A DNA stretch of 33,543 nt from assembly GCA_002726515.1 (NCBI GenBank), contig PBTE01000201.1, positions 1-33,543 of the forward strand, written 5' to 3'. Positions 24,271-31,787 of this stretch are shown here, piece after piece (within the stretch, counting starts at the first letter, position 1; the number at the start of each line of letters is the position of its first letter). The position numbers were made by a program, and so were the translations under genes. The notes beneath the pieces were generated by a model, which had not been told where the DNA came from, ran no database searches, and saw only the letters and a list, made by a program, of their open reading frames with translations. The DNA comes from Planctomycetaceae bacterium (lineage in GTDB: Bacteria > Planctomycetota > Planctomycetia > Pirellulales > Pirellulaceae).

Positions 24271-25833
24271 ATGAACCGGCGAAAGTTCGTTGCTCATTCT
24301 GTCGCTGCCCTGGCAGCCGGACAAACCGCTTTCGCGTTCCGTCGGTCCAGAACCCAACGGCCCTTATGCAACTATCGTATCGCTTACAACGACGATGGTC
24401 ATACGCTGCAACATTCTTCCGGATTGGATGATCTTCTCAAAAAGGGTGTTGATTGCTTCATCGGGACTCAAGTCGACGCCCTGTTCTGGAGTGTAGGACA
24501 TAGCGACATTTATCTCTTCGACACGAAGACCGGAGAGATGTTCGGTCGGCACGTCAAGCAGTTTGACAACGCCTCGGAGTATCGTCTCCACAGGGGCCTG
24601 CAAAGTGTGCTGAACGATCGCCGGGATTACGTCCAGGCCATGGCGGATCGAGCACGAGAGATTGGCATCCACTTCTTCGCTTCGTTTCGGATGAATGACT
24701 GCCATGACAGCCCCGAGGGATGGAATTCTCGTGATCAATACAGCCAGTTCAAAAAAGCTCATCCGGAATTGCTTCTCGGAAAATCGGTCCACCCGGCATT
24801 TGCGACAGGATTTGATTTTTCTTACCCGGAATCGCGTCAGAACAAGTTTCAAGTGATTGAGGAAGTGGTGCACACCTATGACGTTGATGGAATTGAGTTG
24901 GATTTCCTCCGGCACCCGGCTTTCTTCAAGCCGGACGAAGCCTTTCGTCATCGGCACCTGATCACGGGCCTGGTCCAACGCGTGCGGGCCCTGCTGGACG
25001 AAGTCGGAACCAGTCGAGGTAAACCGATCCGACTGGCGCTGCGCGTACCATTCACCTTCGAATTAGCCTACAAGCTTGGTCTTGATGCCCCGGCTTGGAT
25101 GGAGGAAGGGTTGGCGGATGTCGTGACCGCAGGCACACCCCGGGGGCACGAACTGGATTTGTCGATGAGTGAATACGTGGAAGCGACCCGAGGGAAACCC
25201 TTGACCTTGCTGGGCCAGATAGGTCTCTACCATCCGCCCGAACAAACTCGAGCGACAGCCTTAAACTACTGGAAACAAGGAGTCCACGGAATCTACCTGT
25301 TCAACTGGTATGCGCCACTCCGAAACAGGGACCAGTGGCGCGAATCACTGCTCGAGATTGGCGATCCAAGCTTATTGAATTACCGAAACAAGCAGTACGT
25401 GTTTGACAAACAGATCGGTAGCATGTGGACCAGGTCCCATCCCAAGGCTCAACTTCCATTGGAAATTCAAATCGCTAAATTGGGAGCAGCAGCGGCAATA
25501 GAATTTCACATCGGCGATGATGTCCAAGCCGCTGCAGCCGCGGGATATGCGGCCCGTTGTAAACTGGTTACGCGTTTTGAAGATGCGATGGAAGATGACG
25601 ATCTGCAGATCAAACTCAACGGCGTAGTACTTTCCCAGGAACAGGGTGAGACAGAATACAAGCCGACGCTTTTTTCCAAAGAAGACTGGTTTCATCTCCC
25701 GTTCAAGGCACAATTGCTAAAAACGGGACTGAACCGTCTGGAATTCATCCTCCTGGCACGAAACCACCGCGTGGCAGCACCCCTGACTTTGGCCGACATG
25801 AGTGTTTGGATCGACTACGAGACAAGAACCTAG
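24271..25833 (+). CDS. Tat-exported TIM-barrel protein, putative glycoside hydrolase-like (paralogue 1)
   Basis: This 520-residue protein starts with a twin-arginine signal (NRRKFVAHS, hydrophobic core to about 22). The core (about 35-370) looks like a (beta/alpha)8 barrel of the GHL10/DUF187 kind, with DGIELDFLRHP (206-216) and NYWKQGVHGIYLFNWY near its end. D206, E209 and D211 are the acidic residues most likely to be catalytic. The C-terminal 150 residues look like a beta-sandwich. It shares order and several blocks with the next gene, so the two are tandem paralogues. Substrate unknown; the neighbours suggest a glycan. Confidence 0.72.
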   Translation: MNRRKFVAHSVAALAAGQTAFAFRRSRTQRPLCNYRIAYNDDGHTLQHSSGLDDLLKKGVDCFIGTQVDALFWSVGHSDIYLFDTKTGEMFGRHVKQFDNASEYRLHRGLQSVLNDRRDYVQAMADRAREIGIHFFASFRMNDCHDSPEGWNSRDQYSQFKKAHPELLLGKSVHPAFATGFDFSYPESRQNKFQVIEEVVHTYDVDGIELDFLRHPAFFKPDEAFRHRHLITGLVQRVRALLDEVGTSRGKPIRLALRVPFTFELAYKLGLDAPAWMEEGLADVVTAGTPRGHELDLSMSEYVEATRGKPLTLLGQIGLYHPPEQTRATALNYWKQGVHGIYLFNWYAPLRNRDQWRESLLEIGDPSLLNYRNKQYVFDKQIGSMWTRSHPKAQLPLEIQIAKLGAAAAIEFHIGDDVQAAAAAGYAARCKLVTRFEDAMEDDDLQIKLNGVVLSQEQGETEYKPTLFSKEDWFHLPFKAQLLKTGLNRLEFILLARNHRVAAPLTLADMSVWIDYETRT

Positions 25834-25994
25834 TCCGTCGTTTCTGATTTGCAAAAGCCCACCAGGTACCATCGTGCCCGTGCGACTGCCGGGGTGGTTC
25901 TTGTTACAACATTCCAACTCGATTCCAACTCGCACAAAACAAGTGACCCGAGATTCGCAAGGTGGCACACCTGAACCAAATGACACCAGCACTG

Positions 25995-26000
25995 AAAGGA
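25995..26000 (+). promoter_or_regulatory. Ribosome binding site fixing the 26009 start
   Basis: AAAGGA lies 8 nt before the ATG at 26009. It rules against a longer in-frame reading from 25802 that overlaps the previous gene. Confidence 0.6.
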
Positions 26001-26008
26001 CAACTCCG

Positions 26009-27679
26009 ATGAAACGACGCGAATTCATGGAAACGGCTCTGGCTGCAGGAGCGATCACCAGTGCTGTCCCGGCCACCTACGCCGCCCAATCCTCCACCCG
26101 TGCAAACCACCCGACGCGCAAAAAACCCCGGATCATGTTCTTCAATGACAGTCGGCACCCGGCGGCCTACATGTATGAACCTCCGATGGAAAAGGAAGAG
26201 TTCGAATCGGCGGTCGACGAAGTGGCCGGAACCCCCGTTGAGGCCCTGATGTTTGGCCTGGGAGATGGGCGGACCGTGTTTCACGACACCCAGGTCGGCG
26301 AAGTCTGGGGAGATCCGGTGGAACGCTGGAATCATACCGTCTTTCGCCGCGCCGGCCAGAACGTCAGGATGATGATCGACTCGGGACAAGACCCGCTGAG
26401 AATCGTCTGTGAACGGGCCAGAGAACTGGGGATATTAATCTACCCCACCTTGCTGGTGAACCAGGGACGAAGAGCCGAAACACGCGAAGACGACGTGCGC
26501 AGCTCGGCTTATCGCTGGGACAACACGCATCTGGAAATCGGTGCCCGTGGGGACCTGGAAAACTTCGAAGGCGCAACAAACCTGGACTTCAAACACGAGG
26601 AAGTTCGCAACGAACGTTTTGCACTCATCGAGGAGGTGTTCAAGAACTATCCGATCGACGGGTTCGAACTCCAACTGAATTACCGCAGCAACGCCGTGGC
26701 GTTCTTTCACCCGCGCGAGGTCGCGGCGGGTCGTGAAATCATGACGGCCTGGATCAAACGCGTCTACGAGGCCCTGAAAACCAGTGACCCGGAACGAGAA
26801 CTGGTCATACGCATTCCAACGGACATCGATCAGACGTACGCCCTGGGAATGGACGTACGGGAATGGATTCGCCAGGGAATCGTGGACGTCCTGGCCGCAG
26901 AAACTTACTCCTACCAGATGGACCCGGTTGCCGATTTCCGGCCACTCGTGGAGGCCGCGAAAGACTCGGACTGTCGAATTCATGCAGCGCTGAAGACGCG
27001 GGTCAACACAGATCGACTGGACAATGCCACGATCGAGTCGGTGCGCGGGACCGCGTGTAACTACTGGGCTCAGGGAATCGACGGGCTATACCTTGACCAG
27101 TGGTTTACGATCTGGCCCTACGAATCTTCCTTTTATGAGCAATTACGCGAGGTTGGAAGTCCCACTGTCATGGCTTACAAGGACAAAACCTATTTCATAC
27201 CGACCAAGACGCGACCCCAGATCGAGATGCCGTTGCCCATTGAAATGAAGGTCAACGAGACTGTCGAAGTCAACCTTCCGATTCAGGACGATCTTCCTCG
27301 CTGGGACAAGGTGGGGCGCGTTCACGAGGTAATGCTCCGACTCCGATTGGCAGGCGCAACCGAAACAGATCGGGTGGAATTCCGTCTGAATGGGAAACTC
27401 CTGCCCGATTCCCAACTCCGAAAAATCAGTCGCGTCTACCGGATGCGGGCTCCTCGTTATCGCGTATTCGGATACTGGTTCATCTTTCGTCTCGATTCAG
27501 CCAATTGGCCCGTACAAGGAGAGAACCGCGTGGAGGTTACGCTGCGACACCGTGACCCTGACATCATACCGTCACTGGCACTCCGCGACGTTGAATTTGA
27601 TATAAAATACCTCGCTGGAAAAAACTATGCGCGGGGTCAGGATCCTGATGTGGGGCCTTACGTCGTCAGAACGGTGTAG
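26009..27679 (+). CDS. Tat-exported TIM-barrel protein (paralogue 2)
   Basis: This 556-residue protein opens with a twin-arginine signal (KRREFMETA, cleavage near AYA/ATYAA). It shares the layout of the preceding gene product: a barrel with PIDGFELQLNY (216-225), then an IRIPTDIDQTYALGMD-type strand, then NYWAQGIDGLYLDQWF, and a C-terminal beta-sandwich. The acidic D211 of paralogue 1 (ELDF) is Gln here (ELQL), while the DG and Glu remain, so catalysis may differ or be lost. The 175-nt spacing and same orientation suggest co-transcription and an old duplication. AAAGGA 8 nt before the ATG fixes the start. Confidence 0.72.
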   Translation: MKRREFMETALAAGAITSAVPATYAAQSSTRANHPTRKKPRIMFFNDSRHPAAYMYEPPMEKEEFESAVDEVAGTPVEALMFGLGDGRTVFHDTQVGEVWGDPVERWNHTVFRRAGQNVRMMIDSGQDPLRIVCERARELGILIYPTLLVNQGRRAETREDDVRSSAYRWDNTHLEIGARGDLENFEGATNLDFKHEEVRNERFALIEEVFKNYPIDGFELQLNYRSNAVAFFHPREVAAGREIMTAWIKRVYEALKTSDPERELVIRIPTDIDQTYALGMDVREWIRQGIVDVLAAETYSYQMDPVADFRPLVEAAKDSDCRIHAALKTRVNTDRLDNATIESVRGTACNYWAQGIDGLYLDQWFTIWPYESSFYEQLREVGSPTVMAYKDKTYFIPTKTRPQIEMPLPIEMKVNETVEVNLPIQDDLPRWDKVGRVHEVMLRLRLAGATETDRVEFRLNGKLLPDSQLRKISRVYRMRAPRYRVFGYWFIFRLDSANWPVQGENRVEVTLRHRDPDIIPSLALRDVEFDIKYLAGKNYARGQDPDVGPYVVRTV

Positions 27680-27749
27680 GACCTGCGAGAAACTTCACTT
27701 TTGCGCGAATCGCAAATGTTTGAGAAAGTAACACGAAAAGGAAATCTTC

Positions 27750-28631
27750 ATGGGTTTCAATAAGATCCACAAAACAACCTGGCTTGTATCGATCGGAATC
27801 ACTCTACTGGGCGGCATCTTTTCCAATCTTGCAGCCCGCGAATTTCCCCACCGGGCGAAAGTTGTCAACCTTGAGAATTTGACCCACAATGTCAAAAGGA
27901 TCACACTCCAACCGCAGGATCCGACAAGTTTCGCGTTTACTCCCGGGCAATATGTATTCCTGAAGGCATCGGACGAGTACATCGCCGAATTCAAGGCACA
28001 ATACCCCGCCGGGCGCACCCACACCTCTCGAGCCTATTCCTGCGCCTCCAGCCCCAGTGATCCGTCACAATTCGACCTGATTGTCAAACATTACACGGCT
28101 CCTCCTGACAAAGATGTGCCCCCGGGCATCGTGTCGACCTACATCCATGAGCACTTACGGGTGGGCGACATGGTCGACCTGAGTGATCCCAGCGGGAACC
28201 TCTACACAGGGAGTGACCAACAGACCGAACGGCCGATTGTCGTGGTAGCTGGCGGCGTCGGCGCCTCACCTTTCGTCGGTCTGCTTACTTATTGGTTCGA
28301 ACAGGAAATCAATCTAAAAAGAGAAATCTATTTTTTCCTGGGAGTTCGCAGCGCACGAGACCTGCTGCTACACGAGCAATTCAGTCGGTGGGGTGAGACA
28401 AAGAAAAACTTCCATTACATCCCGGCCCTTTCCGACCCGCAGGACGAAGACAATTGGCAGGGTGCCACGGGCTACATCAACGTCGTATTAGACAACTATT
28501 TCAAAGAATCGCTCGACGCCGACGTTTACATGGCCGGACCACCGATCATGATCCGGTTCACCCGCAAGGTGTTGGACGCCAAGGGAGTCAACAGCGACCA
28601 AATCCATCGTGATTCTATCCGCGTCCGATAA
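27750..28631 (+). CDS. Membrane-anchored FAD/NAD(P) reductase (NqrF/FNR-like)
   Basis: This 293-residue flavoprotein has one N-terminal transmembrane helix (about 10-28). An FAD-binding barrel follows with RAYS (94-97) and the downstream GIVSTYIHEHLRVGD segment, then a nucleotide-binding domain with VAGGVGASPF (about 165-175) and the terminal MAGPPIMI. This is the reductase half of NqrF and related toluene/phenol monooxygenase reductases, but the [2Fe-2S] domain is missing, so an electron acceptor must be supplied by another protein. AAAAGGA 8 nt upstream supports the ATG. It follows the TIM-barrel genes by 70 nt and may be in their operon. Confidence 0.85.
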   Translation: MGFNKIHKTTWLVSIGITLLGGIFSNLAAREFPHRAKVVNLENLTHNVKRITLQPQDPTSFAFTPGQYVFLKASDEYIAEFKAQYPAGRTHTSRAYSCASSPSDPSQFDLIVKHYTAPPDKDVPPGIVSTYIHEHLRVGDMVDLSDPSGNLYTGSDQQTERPIVVVAGGVGASPFVGLLTYWFEQEINLKREIYFFLGVRSARDLLLHEQFSRWGETKKNFHYIPALSDPQDEDNWQGATGYINVVLDNYFKESLDADVYMAGPPIMIRFTRKVLDAKGVNSDQIHRDSIRVR

Positions 28632-28714
28632 TGGAAGACCGACTACCCGGTCGGGCATCAAGAAAAATCAACGCAAATTGCTGTGCAAAAAAAAACTTAT
28701 GCAAATCTGATGAA

Positions 28715-28743
28715 ATAACAGCTTGTTTATTTCGCTGTACAAT
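28715..28743 (+). promoter_or_regulatory. Candidate sigma-70-like promoter upstream of DUF1501 gene
   Basis: ATAACA (28715-28720, 4 of 6 matches to the -35 consensus) and TACAAT (28738-28743, 5 of 6 matches to the -10) are separated by 17 nt in a notably AT-rich stretch. This would leave a leader of about 170 nt before the ATG at 28921. An unrelated short frame (28761-28961) lies in this leader. Confidence 0.35.
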
Positions 28744-28920
28744 CGAAAAATACCCTTTAAGTGGCAAACGCGACCAATTTGAATAATGAGAATAATGAAT
28801 TGGGCCTTAAACCCCTTCAGAACAGATGTAAATTCTTAGCAGACAACGTTGCGTTGACCGCTCAAATACCCGATAATGAGACAGCCAGTTGTGTAGTCGA
28901 AACTCCTGGGATTAACCACC

Positions 28921-30291
28921 ATGCTTCGCATCGAAACGGGAGAAGGGCGTCCCTATTGTGACGGAATCTCGCGTCGCAGCGCTGTGCAGCTGGGACTGGC
29001 CGGGATTGCTAGCTTTGGCTTGCCCGATTTCTTACGAGCCAAGGCGCTCGCCGCCACCGCCGGTTTTCAAGAGAGAGACACGTCGTTGATCCTGCTCTGG
29101 CTGGGAGGTGGTCCAAGCCAACTGGACACTTACGACATGAAGCCGGATGCCCCTGCAGAAATCCGGGGTCTCTGGCGGCCGACGCGGACGAACGTCCCGG
29201 GGATGGACATCTGCGAGCATCTTCCTCAGCAGGCAAAAAGGGCGGACAAGTTTACTATCATCCGCTCCTTCCATCACCAATTCAGTGGACACTTCGTTGC
29301 GGACCACTTTGTGCTGACAGGACGCGCTGGGCTTGGCGGGAGGGAAGGCGAGCTCAACTTTCCTTCCTTCGGTTCCATCGCGACAAAATTTGCCGGGCCT
29401 CGTGTGGAGGGAATGCCGGCTTACGTTTCCGTACCCAAGGCGGCAGGTGGTGGTACAAGCCCGGGTTGTTTCGGGGCCAATTTCCTGGGACCTCAGTACG
29501 ACCCGTTCCAAACAGGCGGTGATCCTAACGATACTGCGTTCTCAGTCGACACCTTCAGTTTCCCGGTGGGTATGACACTGGATCAGCTCGAAGACCGACA
29601 AAGTCTGGCTGAGCGACTGAATCAATTTCGGCACAGCGTGGAAACTCCCAAAGTGTACGACGCAATGGACAAGTTCCAGCGTGCCGCCTACCACATTGTC
29701 ACCAGTTCAAAAGCTCAGAAGGCGTTTCAAATCACTGACGAAGACCCCAAAACCCGTGACCGATATGGCCGAGACCGCTGGGGACAGAGCACACTGATGG
29801 CACGTCGACTTATTGAAGCTGGATCAAGAGTGGCCACGGTTGCATTCGGTGCCTGGGACCACCACGGAGATATCGAACGTGACTTTCTGGGATTCAATTT
29901 TCCGCGGCTCGACGCGGCCGTTTCCGCGCTGCTCGATGATCTGGAAGATCGCGGCATGCTCGACAAGGTGCTGGTTGTGGCGATGGGCGAATTCGGCCGC
30001 ACACCCAAGATCAATACCGGCGGACCTGCCAAAGGCAGCAAACCCGGCCGTGATCACTGGCCTGGAGCGATGAGTGTTTTACTTGCCGGTGGTGGTGTCC
30101 AACCGGGTCGCGTGATCGGAGCAACCAATCAACACGGCGCGTATCCAATCGATCGCCCCGTAACGCCAGGTGATATGCACGCTACTATCTATCATGTTCT
30201 CGGTCTCGATCCGAGACTTTCCTTTCCCGATCGCACGGGGCGGTCCAGACGGGCTATTGAAAAGGGCGGGGTCGTACACGAGCTCTTTTAG
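28921..30291 (+). CDS. DUF1501 domain protein
   Basis: This 456-residue protein belongs to a family that is greatly expanded in Planctomycetes and related phyla; the fold resembles alkaline phosphatases/sulfatases. It has a Tat-like N-terminus (ISRRSAVQLGLAG) and the usual blocks LLWLGGGPSQLDTYDMKP, IRSFHHQF, GAWDHHGD, MGEFGRTPKIN and RDHWPGAMSVLLAGGG, which carry clustered His/Asp that could bind metals. In many Planctomycetes it is paired with a DUF1549/1553 partner; none is visible here, but the PPC-like gene downstream is a common companion. The function is unproven. It starts a new AT-rich promoter region and ends 226 nt before the nitrilase gene. Confidence 0.92.
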   Translation: MLRIETGEGRPYCDGISRRSAVQLGLAGIASFGLPDFLRAKALAATAGFQERDTSLILLWLGGGPSQLDTYDMKPDAPAEIRGLWRPTRTNVPGMDICEHLPQQAKRADKFTIIRSFHHQFSGHFVADHFVLTGRAGLGGREGELNFPSFGSIATKFAGPRVEGMPAYVSVPKAAGGGTSPGCFGANFLGPQYDPFQTGGDPNDTAFSVDTFSFPVGMTLDQLEDRQSLAERLNQFRHSVETPKVYDAMDKFQRAAYHIVTSSKAQKAFQITDEDPKTRDRYGRDRWGQSTLMARRLIEAGSRVATVAFGAWDHHGDIERDFLGFNFPRLDAAVSALLDDLEDRGMLDKVLVVAMGEFGRTPKINTGGPAKGSKPGRDHWPGAMSVLLAGGGVQPGRVIGATNQHGAYPIDRPVTPGDMHATIYHVLGLDPRLSFPDRTGRSRRAIEKGGVVHELF

Positions 30292-30502
30292 TTGGCCCAC
30301 CCGCTCGATTTGGAAACTGCCTGTTGCGCTTCGCTGCGTCCCCGGGTTTAATTTGCTGTTTCCGTATCCGGGTGGGCATGCTGAAAGCCGGTCCCTTTTC
30401 GCTTCCGACCGGAACCGGTCCAGTGCCACCAGCCACTACCACCGAAAATCGCCCATGGTACCCGGCGCAAAGCGAACCCTGCTCAATCAATCTGACAATT
30501 AG

Positions 30503-30509
30503 AAGGAGG
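30503..30509 (+). promoter_or_regulatory. Ribosome binding site for nitrilase GTG start
   Basis: AAGGAGG is a near-perfect Shine-Dalgarno run, 8 nt before the GTG at 30518, and settles this non-ATG start. Confidence 0.7.
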
Positions 30510-30517
30510 ACCCGGTT

Positions 30518-31378
30518 GTGGCTCAACTCGTTCTGGCAACCTGCCAATTTTGCGTCCAGAAAGATGTCAACGACAATCTCCGGTCCGTGCTGCGTCAGAT
30601 GAAAAAAGCAAAAGCCAGGGGAGCTCAACTGGCACATTTTTCTGAAGCCTGCCTGTCAGGCTATCTGGGCAGCGAACTAAAGTCTGCCAACCAGTCGCAT
30701 TGGACCAGCCTGACACAAGGCCTCCTGCAGGTGATGGCACTCGCCAAGGAGTTGCGTCTCTGGGTGGTGATCGGGTGCAACCACCGGCTGTCAGGAAATC
30801 ACAAGCCGCATAACTCGCTCTATGTTATCGACAACCGGGGAAAGCTTGTCACACGGTATGACAAAATGTTCTGTTGCGGCGATCACGATAACAGCCAGGA
30901 CTTGAAGTACTACTCTCCGGGAGAGTCGTTCGTGGACTTCCAGGTAGCCCAAGTGCGGTGCGGGCTGCTCATTTGCCACGACTTTCGCTACCCGGAACTT
31001 TTCCGCGAGTACAAAAAACAGGGAGTCCACTTGATTCTCATCTCGTTTCATATGGCAGGCATGAATCGCAAGTCCTATGACAAATACATGGTCACTGTCC
31101 CGGCAACGGTCCAGTCCGCAGCGGCCAGCAACTTCTTTTCCGTTAGCGCCAACAACGGTACCCGACGACTCGCCTGCCCGAGCTTTGTTGTGAATCCTGA
31201 AGGACTGGTGATAGACAAAGCTCGGCCACACAAGGCTTCGGTCTTGATCAACGTGATTAACACGAATGACAAACTTTTCGACGCTTCCTCCGCATGGCGG
31301 GATCGATGCATGAAAGGGATCCATCACAGTGGCACACTGGTCCGTGATAAAAGGTCACGTGACAGAAAAACTTTATGA
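30518..31378 (+). CDS. Carbon-nitrogen hydrolase (nitrilase superfamily)
   Basis: This 286-residue enzyme has the nitrilase-superfamily triad: E43 (HFSEACLSGY), K116 (YDKMFC) and C153 (LLICHDFRYPE). The family hydrolyses amides, carbamoyl groups or nitriles in the cytoplasm. The SGY-E and CHDFRYPE forms are amidase-like (for example N-carbamoyl or omega-amidases), so a true nitrilase is less likely; the substrate cannot be read. A strong AAGGAGG precedes the GTG start. It stands between the DUF1501 and PPC-like genes. The acetamidase-like gene in the carbohydrate cluster is a second amidase, which hints at amide use by this organism. Confidence 0.9.
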   Translation: MAQLVLATCQFCVQKDVNDNLRSVLRQMKKAKARGAQLAHFSEACLSGYLGSELKSANQSHWTSLTQGLLQVMALAKELRLWVVIGCNHRLSGNHKPHNSLYVIDNRGKLVTRYDKMFCCGDHDNSQDLKYYSPGESFVDFQVAQVRCGLLICHDFRYPELFREYKKQGVHLILISFHMAGMNRKSYDKYMVTVPATVQSAAASNFFSVSANNGTRRLACPSFVVNPEGLVIDKARPHKASVLINVINTNDKLFDASSAWRDRCMKGIHHSGTLVRDKRSRDRKTL

Positions 31379-31787
31379 ACCCCTCTGTTCGCACGTTGAA
31401 GAATCCGTGGGAACCAAAACGACTGATGTGGCCCCCAGACACACGCCCTTCCGGTCGTAACAGATCAAGACTGCAGCAACTTCGAACCGCTGGAAAAAAA
31501 CACTCATGAACTGGCTACTGCCTGGTGCGTTGAACTCGGGAGCCCGTCTGTCGGAGAGGCCGGGTCGCAAAAGTAACCCGGAATGAAAGTCCCGTGCTGC
31601 AAGTCTGCATGAAAATCTCTAACCCCTGCGCGCCAAGAGTATTATTGGCCCCCCGGCAAAGTTCGTACCATTATCCATCTGGCCTCTCACCGTTAAAGCG
31701 ATTAAAATTACTGCTATTGTTCGATCGACGCTAAGGTGTCCTTCTCGACTGAACCAACCGAAACCTACAGCAAGTTCCTTGGTTGCG
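31379..31787. other. Intergenic region with no identified feature
   Basis: This 409-nt gap precedes the long secreted-protein gene. Short open frames have no recognisable product. I see no strong hairpin, RNA gene or clear promoter. The part around 31690-31710 is relatively AT-rich and is the most likely place for the downstream promoter. Confidence 0.4.

Noticed and set aside
27697-27715. 6-bp inverted repeat TTTGCG/CGCAAA before the reductase gene
   Set aside because: Short, AT-leaning and immediately before the ribosome binding site; could be chance.
28637-28652. 5-bp hairpin just after the FAD/NAD reductase gene
   Set aside because: Alternative pairings are possible, the stem is short and no T-tract follows.
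28761-28961. 66-codon open frame starting with GTG upstream of the DUF1501 gene
   Set aside because: It overlaps the DUF1501 start by 41 nt, has no Shine-Dalgarno run and no recognisable protein; the AT-rich region is better read as a promoter and leader.
30388-30420. Three copies of a CCGGTC/GACCGG hexamer after the DUF1501 gene
   Set aside because: Could form alternative hairpins, but the stems are 6 bp and no T-run follows; left as uncertain.
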